Shown in pieces: positions 51,107 to 61,125 of a stretch of 64,000 nt of DNA (position 1 is the first letter of the stretch; each line of letters begins with the position of its first letter). Source of the stretch: Diogma glabrata (taxonomy: Eukaryota > Arthropoda > Insecta > Diptera > Cylindrotomidae). The stretch lies in NCBI GenBank assembly GCA_963693315.1, contig OY856188.1, positions 153,612,512 through 153,676,511 on the forward strand, written 5' to 3'. The notes under the pieces were generated by a model. It saw nothing but the letters and a program-made list of their open reading frames with translations. It was not told the origin of the DNA and ran no database searches. Made by a program: the position numbers and the translations under genes.

Positions 51107-52823
51107 GACGGGCAGAAGTCGGCTTTAGCGCTCTTTTGTAGGCTGGACATCTACTGCCTCCTGTAGAATGCCCATTAGTCCCTGTGGTTCCCGGCAGGCA
51201 AAGAGCACATTTTGGGGGCTCTTTGCATCCTTTTGATTTATGTCCTGTTCCTCCACATCTAGAACATATCCCCGTTCGATCCACATCACTTTTACATTGC
51301 CTTGCTACATGACCGTAATCAAGGCATCTGAAACAGCGTGTTAGAGTGATTCGCTCGCGCAGTCTGCATCTTACCCATCCAATTCGGATGTGTCCAGACG
51401 CAACGAGCGCATGCGCTGATCGTTCAGGGAGACTAATTAGTGCCGTCTGAGTCCCGTCTCGTAATGTCCTCAAAGATTTGATTGCATTTGTTTGAATAGA
51501 CCCAATTGTAGGAAATTGTGTCCGAATTGCAACGCAAATATCTTCTCTCGTTGTGATCTCGTCTAAGTCGCGACACTCTATAAGAGTTTCTTGGCACACC
51601 GACCTAACACTCGCCGAGTCTCTGAGTGCTAGCTCTGCGTGCTCTTTAAGCTTTTGATTGTGTTCGCCTTTTTTAAGTTCAAGAATCAGCTCGCCTTTAG
51701 CTGTCTTCCTAATCTTGGTGACACAATCCCCGAGCTCTTTTAGTTCCGGGTTCTCTTTCATTTCTTTGAGCATTTGCGCATAACTTTTTTCACCGGACCT
51801 AGATATTATTAAAGCATCCGACCGTGGTGCTCTTTTCGTAGGTTTGCGTGATTCGTTTCGCGTAGGCTGAACAGGACGCGTTTTTTTTCTCCTCTTTTTC
51901 CGTTTTCTCACGTGTTGCCACTCCGTTTCGGATGCTTCCACAGGGAGCGCGTTTTGATTCGAGGGCTCGACCTGCTGTTCATTTGACCTGATCACGCTCT
52001 GCTCGGATCTTGATCTTTGTTCTTTCAAGATCCTTCTTCCGGTTTTAGTTTTTTTCGGTGAGGGCAGCTGTCCTTTCATGTCCTCACCATTTCCACTTCG
52101 TCGTCTTTTTGATTTTTCATCGACGCTTGGTTTTAAGGTCGGTGAAGTTTGACACACTTTGTTCACTGGTGGCCTGACGCTTCGGACAACAGTGAGGTCA
52201 TTCACAGCCGATTTGTGCAACTGTTCGATTTCGTTCACAAGGTTCCTAAACGTTAGATTTATGGACCGTGTGCTCGACATCATTTTTTGCAGCTGCTCAA
52301 TTTTACAGCTGACTACCAATAAGGTTTCTATGCCATTGCTATAGACACCCTGTGTACCTCCTACTGGTATCACCTGGTTTGTCGCTGGTTGTTTTGGTGT
52401 AACTGCCTTCATCGTGACGTTTGAGGGTGATCCACTGACGTTTATTGTTTTCGCGTTACCTAGATCCGGGCGCTCGGTAGCATTTTGCGGTGCATTTCTC
52501 GCAGCAGATGGTACAGGAGGCACTTTTGGCACCATTTTATTGTTATTGGCTTGCAATCCAGCGGAAGTGCATGGACTGTCGCTCAAACTATTGCTTCGTT
52601 TTAATGGTGACCTAGCCATCTTACTGCTCCTGGCAAACACCTGCTCTGGCTTCTTCTTGTCACTTGTAGTACTAGCTGATACAGCGGCCAAGTTTGCCAC
52701 CACTGTATCATTGCAGTCGCTGGATATCGACGACTGGGAGCCTGCTTGCTCACTCACTGCAGTCGCCGGCACTGGGGTACCTAATCCCTGCACCGTAAGT
52801 CTTGATCCTAAATGACCTTCCAT
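51099..52823 (-). CDS. ORF1 (gag-like, CCHC) of R1 copy 4
   Basis: 574 codons without interruption, and the only complete ORF1 in the array. The N-terminal third is Ser/Thr/Pro-rich. A coiled-coil-like stretch (NLVNEIEQLHKSAV) is near residue 200, and a Lys/Arg-rich middle (RKRKKRRKKTRP) near 310. The C-terminus carries CCHC knuckles: CFRCLDYGHVARQC, CSRCGGTGHKSKGC and CALCLPGTTGTNGH ... C. It is expected to bind element RNA and form the RNP. The last 8 bases (ATGGTTAA) overlap the start of ORF2. Confidence 0.9.
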   Translation of the reverse strand: MEGHLGSRLTVQGLGTPVPATAVSEQAGSQSSISSDCNDTVVANLAAVSASTTSDKKKPEQVFARSSKMARSPLKRSNSLSDSPCTSAGLQANNNKMVPKVPPVPSAARNAPQNATERPDLGNAKTINVSGSPSNVTMKAVTPKQPATNQVIPVGGTQGVYSNGIETLLVVSCKIEQLQKMMSSTRSINLTFRNLVNEIEQLHKSAVNDLTVVRSVRPPVNKVCQTSPTLKPSVDEKSKRRRSGNGEDMKGQLPSPKKTKTGRRILKEQRSRSEQSVIRSNEQQVEPSNQNALPVEASETEWQHVRKRKKRRKKTRPVQPTRNESRKPTKRAPRSDALIISRSGEKSYAQMLKEMKENPELKELGDCVTKIRKTAKGELILELKKGEHNQKLKEHAELALRDSASVRSVCQETLIECRDLDEITTREDICVAIRTQFPTIGSIQTNAIKSLRTLRDGTQTALISLPERSAHALVASGHIRIGWVRCRLRERITLTRCFRCLDYGHVARQCKSDVDRTGICSRCGGTGHKSKGCKEPPKCALCLPGTTGTNGHSTGGSRCPAYKRALKPTSARHG

Positions 52824-53082
52824 GTTGTTTTATTTTCGGAGTTTTTCTTCTCTTAGCATTTTATACCTACTGCCAGGTGGAAATAACCAGCCGCTTCTAA
52901 CATGAAGACAGACGCTGACCAGTGAGCCGCCCACAGTGGGACAGACGCTCGTGGATTTATGTTGCGCTCTTGGTCGGGGACTGCTTATTCGCGTATTCGC
53001 AGCTCACCTACATACATCATGTCAGTATGTAGGCCGTTCACTATCCGCCACCTGTGACCCCCACAGTAATCTGAAGCTCAGC

Positions 53083-53084
<2 letters not shown>
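52824..53084 (-). other. 5' UTR of R1 copy 4
   Basis: Starts GGGCTGAGCTTCAGATTACT directly after the CA tract and runs 261 bp to the ORF1 Met. As in other non-LTR elements an internal promoter is expected here; I see no TATA box at the start. No other copy in the window keeps this region. Confidence 0.7.

Positions 53085-53171
<87 letters not shown>
53085..53171 (+). repeat. (TG)n tract at the 5' end of the R1 array
   Basis: About 87 bp of pure TG at the 5' boundary of the full-length copy, then TATGTATGCTTGTGTG. It is likely the remnant of the original microsatellite target. Confidence 0.95.
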
Positions 53172-53175
<4 letters not shown>

Positions 53176-54092
53176 ATGCTTGTGTGCGGCTGTAGAGACG
53201 GGGGAGCGAAATTTAACTTTAAAATTTAAAATTTTTATTTTGTTTTATAACACTACATTTATTACAATAACGAAAACTAACTCAAAAAACTGGATCGCGT
53301 TGCAATTTTGTTGTATCAATAGTTAGTTTGATATGAACCAAGTAGGTAGTGCATTGATCGACTATAAAGCTCTGTGGGTTCGTATAAACTTCTACGACTT
53401 TGCCTAGATTGTGACTACATGCAGAATTCCACCATATACAATGGCAGCGGCAATATCCCGAGCCCTATCTGGGTCCCCTGAAGCCATCGAAATTCGTTGT
53501 CAAGAAAAAATACCTAGCTCAAAGTATTTCTAGTAAAACCAAAGCTTTTGGTCAATGTAACCAGAATGGATGAAAAGTCAAGACGTCGATTAAACCCATT
53601 ATCCACCCTAGTTTGCTTTCTTTTGGCTTAACATAAACCACTCAACAAGGTTGACAACCAGAAAGCCGATATCAAAGGTGGTTCGCATCGATCGATTAAG
53701 TTTAGCTATAATGGTTTGAATGTACGTATACTGATGTATGTCTTTAGGTGTGAGAGTGAGTGCGTGTATGTGTATGGGGGTGGGAGTGCGCGAGTGTATG
53801 AGACGTGAGAGCTGGTGAATGTGTACTGTAAATTGTTGGGGTTGGACGTGCTGATCGTGGTTCTTTCGCATACGAGGGTCGCCAGAGTCTCATTCTTTCA
53901 CTTGTTTTCTTTTCACTTCCGTTATTATCTCATGTTACGCGTACATACCAGTTATTTGTGCTGGAGTAGCAGGAATTCTTACTCGTCCCCACAGGCTGCC
54001 GCTAGTCCAAGGGCTATATAAACCTCATCCAGTTACGCGACCTGCTATGCCGCTTCATTGGTTCGCCAATGAATCAGCGCTTCATTACAAAT
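53172..54092 (+). repeat. 5' LTR (and flank) of the RING-Gag element
   Basis: The right end is fixed by the primer site at 54093. It contains TATATAAA at 54015-54022, about 75 bp before that end, and a TG-rich segment near 53730-53830 similar in style to the 14.34-14.42 kb LTR-like region. The left boundary is unknown because the matching 3' LTR is outside the window. Confidence 0.6.
54015..54022 (+). promoter_or_regulatory. TATA box in LTR
   Basis: TATATAAA in GGGCTATATAAACCTCAT. Position relative to the primer site fits an LTR promoter driving the downstream gag. Confidence 0.65.
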
Positions 54093-54110
54093 TGGCGCCC
54101 AACGTGGGGC
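54093..54110 (+). other. Primer-binding site, exact tRNA-Lys type
   Basis: TGGCGCCCAACGTGGGGC matches the 18-base site complementary to the 3' end of tRNA-Lys(CUU) as known from gypsy-type elements and some retroviruses. It fixes the plus-strand orientation of the element. Confidence 0.88.
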
Positions 54111-54137
54111 TCTTCTAAGGGTTACTACAGCAATGTA

Positions 54138-54154
54138 GGACTCTTGAGGAGTCC
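54138..54154 (+). other. Leader hairpin
   Basis: GGACTC, loop TTGAG, GAGTCC: a perfect 6-bp stem 28 bases after the primer site. Its position would suit a dimerisation or packaging signal; this is inference. Confidence 0.4.
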
Positions 54155-56457
54155 CTCCCAATTTTCAAAAACTTTGAAAAATTTTTTTTAAATTTTTCTT
54201 CAAAAATTAATTTTCTTCGTCCACTTAAACAATAGTAAAGACTCTGGCGACGTGGAAGCGACGTAATGCTTCACATACGCAGGAGCGGTGATAATCTGAG
54301 GTGTCTCAGATTGTCATCGATTGGGTGTTGCGTCCCCACGTCTCCAGCAACGCTTCTCCTTTTGTCTTTTATTATAAACGCAAGGGTGAGAATGATTCCT
54401 CGGAATCGTTCTCAATGGGCTTTACAAACCCACGGACCCCAGTAACGGATGGGTTTCTTGCTGGCACGGGGTATGCCAGGGGTGACAAGATGCCAGGCAT
54501 AGATTTTTGTAGACTGGTGTAAACACCTACTACATCCAGCCTGGTCATCTGGTTCGAACCCCTCTGGGTTCGCTGTGGCAGCAGGACTATCATCCGGGAT
54601 AACGACTCCTTAACTTTAGAGTCCCCTCCCAGGAGCGTTAGCACCCTATGGTCTGAGTTGTCCAGTTCTTGCGAATGATACTGGGGAAAATCTTCCAAAG
54701 CAGTCTGATATCAACTGCTGAGGGAAGAGTTCGCCCAGCCTTCATGTCGTGAGTTAATTGGATTAACTCAGATCATAGCACCTTCCCGTATGTGTTGGTG
54801 GTTTTGATCACGAGTGGGGAGTGTCGATGATTGAATGATAATTCAGAGGATATATTCTCTGACCATCCCATCGGCACTTGTTATCCGGGTGAGGTCCCAT
54901 CGGCACACACCCCATCTCATTCCTTTCCCACCCTACCTTTTCCCTTCCTTATCCGTCCCTTCTTGTTCCCTTTCCTTTTCCACTTACCATCCTTTAACGT
55001 AGATTACCTTATACTTTCTTTTGATCCCAAAAATTTTGTTTTAATCTAACTTAAAACTGTTAATGAAATGAAAGAACGGCGATCACCACCCTCCACCCCA
55101 GGAAAATAAACTCCCTCATGGTGGCGTCGGTCCCAGTTTTCGACCACCTGAAAAAAAAAAATAAATAAAAACTGCTGATAAGAATTAGAAACTAATTTTT
55201 TGTTTTCTCCAAAATTTTTTTTAGGTGACGACAAACCAAGAAATTAATAATATACAACAAAACCAAATATAATTAATAATAAACAACCAAATAAATTAAT
55301 GATATTCAAGAAAATTATAGTCAAGAAATTAATAATAAACAACAAACCAAATTAAAACTATTCAGGATAATAAGGAAATTTTACTTAAACCATATCAGGA
55401 CCAAATTACCAACCTCAGGATACGCAGAAGAAATTAAATAGGAATTAAGACACAAACAAGGAAAGGACACGAATTCGGAAAGCGAATCAAAGGCACAGAA
55501 AATTCTCGATGGGTACTTAGTGTAGTGATGTAGATTTGTTTATATTAGGATATATACAATTTTTTTTTAGGTTAGTAGTACCCACCCGAGAACTAATAAC
55601 CGTGAGTTTTAATTTAAAATTTTTTTTTTCGAATTGTAAGGGTCAAAGTGTCCTTATCGGTCCGCCAATTGTCTTTGATCCTTGTTTTCAATTTCCATAT
55701 TATTAATTAAATTTAAGTGCATGTTAGATTTAGTCTTTGTATATTTTGAATGATAGAAATACTTTAAAAATTCTCCTTGCCTCATCAGGGCGGTAAACTG
55801 CACTCCGTTTTTATTTTAGTCTTCCGTGTCCCCAGAACCTCCAGACTCGCCCGAAATTGAGTCTGGAACGATTTCGTATTTCCACCTTCTTCAATAGTAC
55901 TAGTACAATTGTTTATTCTCGACCTTTCACTTTTTTTTTTGTTTTTTCCTTGGAAAATAAGCATTGTTCTCAAACTCCACCATCTGCAATAGTGTAGATT
56001 AACTGCTTTTTCTCAACCTTCCTATTTTTTTTTGTTTTTTTTGGTCTAGTCATTAGGTAGAATTATTGCTAGGAATAAATTTTTTTTTGGAACTTGTCAT
56101 TCATCCTAAGACCTGTTATACAATTTTTTTTCTCTCGTTTCAATTATATAATAAGAAACCAAATTTGATTCAGTGTGGGAACCCAGGTTAGTACTGAACA
56201 GGAGACCTGTTCTTGTTACAGCAATTAAATAGTTCGTTCAAACCCTGTATTGTCCGGCTCGCCAGCCTGTGGTTGACTCTCTTCGAAAGTATTGTTGCTT
56301 CGGCAATTATCATAGTTTGTGGTATTCATTGAAATTGATCAATTGCAATAGTATCGTTTTATAGTTGTCTCGCCACATTTCAATTTTTGTTATTGTCTTT
56401 CTGGGTAGGGAAACGCGAGTTCTTGGGGTGATATTACACAACTTTTTTTGTATTACC
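54155..56457 (+). other. Long leader of the RING-Gag element
   Basis: 2.3 kb without a credible gene. The minus-strand frames at 54372-54698 and 55785-55973 lie antisense and have no domain. CCCATCGGCAC occurs twice near 54870-54910. The length matches the leaders of the other two Gypsy-type elements. Confidence 0.55.
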
Positions 56458-57745
56458 ATGTCGGCGACTAATCGAGTCAATGTCTCGGATAAATCCAGTG
56501 GCTGTGCGATATGTCAGATTGAAATCGTGCCCGCTGACGCCAAAATCCTCACTCGTTGTAACCACCTTTCACGATATCTGTCTTAGCGACTGGTTGTTGC
56601 AGCATAATACTTGCCCGTTGTGCCGAACCGCATGTAAGCGCGCGGATCTACAGAGGTTACCACGAATGATAGCCGCCAGTAATCGCACTGTCGTGCCACC
56701 ACCTCCACGACCTTACACTCGAGCTCTCGCTGCAGAACTGCAACAACGGTGATTCAGCTTTGGCAATCAACTATCTTTGACTAGAGTACCAATCGACCGT
56801 CCACCTTCTCGTCACGCCAACGAAGCTAGAGTTGATCTAGTTCGGAGAAGTCTTGAAGGAGGCGAAGCTGCTGCCGCGGTACGAGATGCTCATAAAACAG
56901 TACATACGCAGCTGGACCAAGAAATTGACACTATTCAAGCTTCAATGGGTCTAAACCGTTCTGCTGCCCCAGAAGAACCTGTACCAGAAGAATCTGTACC
57001 AGAAGAATTTGTACCAGAAAAACTAAATGCGGTATCTCACATCTCCCCGCTGCATCAACCGGCTCCGTCAGTACACTCCGTAAGAGAAAATTTGGTACCA
57101 CGAAATAATCTACTGGTACAACCAATGCTTGCTGATCCTCATCATGCACCAACTAGAGCTCGCCCACATTTCGATCACTACTCAACTACGATACGAAATT
57201 GGAATATAACCTTCTCCGGCAGACCCGATGGTCTGGATGTGGAAGCGTTTATCTTTAGAATAGAGAGTTTGACCGAGATGTGCTTTCACGGCGATTTTTC
57301 CATAATCACACGCAATCTGTATTTACTGTTAATGGATAGAGCAGCTGATTGGTTCTGGCGATATTTTCACCAGAATCGACAGCTTATATGGAATGATTTT
57401 TGTTATGCTCTGCGGGTCGAGTTTCAGGATCGGCAAACTGACGAGGAAGTGAAGGAAAGGATGAGGGCCAGAAAGCAGAGGCCCACCGAAATGTTTGATG
57501 TTTTTCTGCAGTCATTATATCGACTAGCGGATAAATTAAGAATACCGATGTCTGATGCTGAGTTGCTGTCGCTGATTCGAAATAATCTGCGAATAGATAT
57601 ACGTAAAGACTTGCTATTTGTAACCATTTATGGTTTGGAACACCTTTGGCAGCTTTGTAGGGACAGGGAAAAATTGTGGGCAGAAACGATCTCTAAGCAG
57701 CGTGATTATAATTATAGACCAACTAGACCAAGAAGAAAATTATAA
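56458..57745 (+). pseudogene. RING-H2 finger fused to Gag of an LTR retrotransposon
   Basis: From the Met at 56458: residues 16-36 give CAIC, x14, C-N-H. A 2-base loss at 56566 shifts the frame, after which FHDICLSDWLLQHNTCPLCR completes a C3H2C3 RING-H2 with the E2-contact Ile and Trp present. The second frame runs to a TGA at 56750-56752 and continues in frame to 57745. A linker with repeated EEPVPEESVPEEFVPEK leads to a Retrotrans_gag domain (RNWNITFSGRPDGLDVEAFI ... WQLCRDREKLW) clearly related to the gag at 24.9-26.0 kb. It ends RPRRKL with no zinc knuckle. About 429 codons with two lesions. The RING suggests a ubiquitin-ligase activity in the particle protein. Confidence 0.85.
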
Positions 57746-57916
57746 AGATTAAGAGTAATCAGTTGTTGAAAGTTAGTTAATTTTATTGGCTTAAGGTCGT
57801 AATTGTTTAGTATAAATTAAATTGAAATAACTGTACATTTAACCACCTATAATTTAAAACGAAATAAAAACAAGGAACTGTATGATGAAATTGTATGTAT
57901 AATTTGGTAAAGCTGG
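57746..57916 (+). repeat. 3' module following gag, shared with two other loci
   Basis: Nearly identical to 13094-13266 and 31672-31848. It follows the gag stop directly with no pol, and in the other copies leads into LTR-like sequence. Here it is cut at CTGG by the BEL LTR. Confidence 0.75.
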
Positions 57917-58274
57917 TGTTCGTTCGAGAATGCGAACACTTTACATAAATGAAACCACCCACTTTGATGGTTATTTTAATATTTAATTTTATTTTAATTT
58001 AATTCAATAAAGCACAACCTTGAAATTTACAATCTCACAAAATATTTTATTTTATTTTTAAATTTACAAATAATCAATTAATTTAATTTTAAGCAATTCA
58101 ATACAACTCTGAATCACAACTGAATTGAAAAATTTTATTATTATGTCAATTACATTACAATTACATTTTATGTTTCGTTTTATTTTCGGTTTTCAGTTCA
58201 TAACCGGGACATCTATTTGTGATCATCTTAACTAAATACATTATAACATTTCAAAAATATTTCTATTCTAAACA
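57917..58274 (-). repeat. 3' LTR of a BEL/Pao element
   Basis: On the sense strand it begins TGTTTAGAATAG just after the purine-rich AACGCGGGGAAATA and ends CGAACGAACA, giving 358 bp with TG/CA ends. It interrupts the module of the RING-Gag element. The 5' LTR lies at or beyond the window edge. Confidence 0.7.
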
Positions 58275-58403
58275 TATTTCCCCGCGTTAAGAAATTGTGC
58301 TTGGATAATTTCTTAAGTTACATGTACAAAACTAATGATAAAATTGCAGCTACTTTTACAATTGCATAAATAACCTAAATTATGATGTATTCGTGTTTCA
58401 TAA

Positions 58404-58700
58404 TTACATTTCTGGTAGCTGGATTAACTTGATGATAGGACGTTTGATATTGTTGACACTTGTTTTCACCGTGGCTACTCTGACAACACCATCGCTACCA
58501 GGATGAACTTGTATAATACGTCCTAGTAACCATTGATTGGGCGGTAGATTATCTTCCTTGATTAAAACAATGTCATCTATTTTGACTGGATTGTTTCCTC
58601 GTTTCCATTTTGCTCTTTCGTTTAATGTATTTAAATAGTCACGAGACCAGGATTTCCAAAAGGTTTGTATTCGACGTTGCATATTTTGCCATCTTTTCAT
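58404..58700 (-). pseudogene. C-terminal (DUF5641-like) end of BEL pol
   Basis: 98 codons: KRWQNMQRRIQTFWKSWSRD, then WKRGNNPVKIDDIVLIKEDN and WLLGRIIQVHPGSDGVVRVA, the conserved tail of BEL/Pao integrase. It is separated from the upstream frame by a GATA/ATAG microsatellite at 58702-58735 that shifts the frame. Confidence 0.85.
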
Positions 58701-58721
58701 CTATCTATACCTTTCATCTAT

Positions 58722-59027
58722 CTATCTATTCATTGATAAGGTTTCCAATAATGGTTCTGATACCGCAGTTAATACTTCGCCGATTAAAAAATGAGCGGGT
58801 GTTAGTACATCTAAGTTGCTGGTGTCTTCAGTAAGATGACATAATGGTCTCGAATTCAGTAGACTCTCAATTTGAGTCAATACAGTGGTCATTTCTTCAA
58901 AATTTAATTTTGCATCTTTGATTGCTCGCCTAAAATGGTATTTGACGGATTTTACTGCCGCCTCCCATAATCCACCGAAGTGAGGTGCGCTAGCTGGATT
59001 AAATTTAAAATCAATTCCGTTCTGCAA
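58722..59027 (-). pseudogene. Integrase core, second half, of BEL pol
   Basis: 101 codons with NGIDFKFNPASAPHFGGLWE, including the catalytic Glu, then LLNSRPL and TPAHFLIGEVL. The catalytic Asp segment CDNGSNF lies just upstream (about 59120) in this frame but follows the frameshift. Confidence 0.85.
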
Positions 59028-59124
59028 AATGAAATTTGATATTAGTGAATTGTTCTGTTGATCGACTATTTCTTTTTTTAATTGTTTTAATTCGTTATTA
59101 GCGTCGATAAAATTGGAGCCATTG

Positions 59125-59865
59125 TCACACCATCTTTTTAGGTAGACCCCTACGAGATACGAATCGTTTTAAAGCGGCCAAAAAGGCATCGGTGCTAAGA
59201 TTGCTAACAACCTCCAAATGGACTGCTTTTGTAGTAAGACATACAAACAGTGCAACGTATGCCTTGGTTAGCGCTGAGTTCCTGTGCTGAGACATTTTTA
59301 TATACATTGGACCTAAGTAGTCTACCCCAGTGTTAAGGAACGGTCGATTTTTATTACATCTCTCTGCGGGTAAATTAGCCATTTTTTGGTATCGTTGGGC
59401 ACCACGGTACCGAATACAAATTGTACATGATTTTATATATCGCTTTATTAAATACCTGACCCCGATAATCCAATATTTTTGACGCAGTATATTCATCAAT
59501 AGAGTTAATCCGGCATGTAGGTTTACAATATGTGTTTCTTGTACGATTAGTGTATTTAATTTATGGCCCTTTGGTAGAATTATGGGATGCTTTACTGTGT
59601 AATTTAACTGTGCGTTCCGCAGTCTTCCTCCTACTCGAAAAATTCCCTGACTGTCTATAAAAGGATCAAGCGAACATAATACGTTATTGTTGTTTAATTC
59701 TTTCTTTTGTTTTAATTGTTTAATTTCGGTTTTAAAGCTTGTAGTTTGAATTTTCTGAATAATAAAAGATTCGGCTGCGACGCATTCGGTAAATGTTATC
59801 GGACCCTTCTTTGGTTTCCTATTTTCTAATTTAGGTAATCCACAAAATTTTAAGATATATGCCAT
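59125..59865 (-). pseudogene. Integrase zinc finger and first half of the core of BEL pol
   Basis: 246 codons. HPIILPKGHKLNTLIVQETH, then HAGLTLLMNILRQKYWI and CTICIRYRG form the integrase finger; GVDYLGPMYI carries the first catalytic Asp. The frame ends at GLPKKMV because an extra A in a five-A run at about 59130 shifts it just before WCDNGSNF. Confidence 0.87.
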
Positions 59866-59868
59866 GAT

Positions 59869-61125
59869 CTATTTTATCTTAAACCAGGACGAATAATTGT
59901 TAATCAGCTGGATCACGATATCGTTATTTTGGGTCTCCATTAATACAACTACTCCCCTTTTTCGATTTTCAATATCTATTTCCTTTGTTGGTGTTGACAG
60001 TTCGGACCTTGGCCATTTTGATTCGTCCATTTTCAACCAAGTAGGACCATGCCACCAATTTTCCAAATCGGGTAAGATTTGTGGATCGACTCCTCTTGAT
60101 ATGTAGTCGGCCGGATTCTGCTTTGAACAAATGTGACTCCACCGTTCTCTTGGAATGATATCTAAAATGTTGCTGGTTCTATTGGCTATAAACGTTTTCC
60201 ATCGACCTGGTAAATCGGACAACCAATGCAACACCACCATGGAATCGGTCCAGGCGTATGTATTTTCGTGGTCTATATTGAAAATCGTTTTGCAGTATTT
60301 TACTAACTCCGCTAATAACAAGGCTCCACAAAGTTCAAGTCTCGGTAAGCTTAGTTGTTTTATAGGTGCCACTTTACTTTTGGAGCACACAATTTGATTT
60401 ATTACTTCACTGTGCTCGTTATTGGTTCTTAAATATACCACACAACCGTAAGCGGATTCGGATGCATCACAAAATCCATGGAGCTGCATAAATCTTGGCG
60501 TTGATGACGGTAATAGACATCTTGGAATTTCCACACGCTGAAGATAAATTAAATTATTAAAATTAACAATAACCGGCGATAACCAATCTAACGGATCATA
60601 TAATTTCGAACTTTCAGACAGCATTTTTCGTTTCGTCCAACTATTTTCCATGTTTTGAATTTGGATTTTAAACGTGAAAATATCGCGTTGAGCATGCCAA
60701 CTAATACCTAGGGTTTTCATAGTTGGATCCTCTTCTATTAGTTTTGGGCAGTCATCCGTATTATCCATCGCCAACGATTGTAGAAATGCCTGAGAATTTG
60801 ACTTCCATTTCCGAAGTTTAAATCCAGCACTGCTAAGTATTTCCATTATCTGATTCTTCAGTTTTATAGCATCTTCGACAGTCGAACTTCCTGCCAAGAG
60901 ATCATCCATATAAAATTGCGTTCTAATGATTTTGGCTGCTTCTGGATATTTGTTGTCATAAATTTTAGCCAATTCTTCTAATGTTCGGATTGCCAAGAAT
61001 GAAGCACATGCTGTTCCATATGTTACAGTTAAGCACTTGTATGAACTCAATTCTTCCTTGGAACCTTTTCGCCATAAAATATGTTGATAATTGGCATCTG
61101 CAATTGGATGTACTAGTATCGGCAA
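59869..61125 (-). pseudogene. RT/RNase H part of BEL pol
   Basis: 418 codons. RT continues with TVTYGTACASFLAIRTLEEL and the active site TQFYMDDLLAGSS, then the RNase H region (QLHGFCDASESAYGCVVYLR, ENTYAWTDSMVVLHWL). It ends at a TAG (59871-59869) where the frame otherwise carries on into integrase, so that is a single nonsense change. Confidence 0.87.

Larger units (their letters stand above)
47895..53084 (-). mobile_element. R1-clade element, copy 4 (full length)
   Basis: About 5.19 kb from the 5' end at the CA tract (53084) to the A-rich tail at 47895. It has a 5' UTR, intact ORF1, broken ORF2 and a ~200-bp 3' UTR. Both ends abut (CA)n. This is the placement known for the R1-clade family Mino, which inserts into AC microsatellites. 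The family assignment is from clade features plus target, not from alignment. Confidence 0.88.

Noticed and set aside
53608..53871. 87-codon minus-strand frame rich in His and Thr
   Set aside because: Antisense to a TG-rich LTR stretch; composition artefact.
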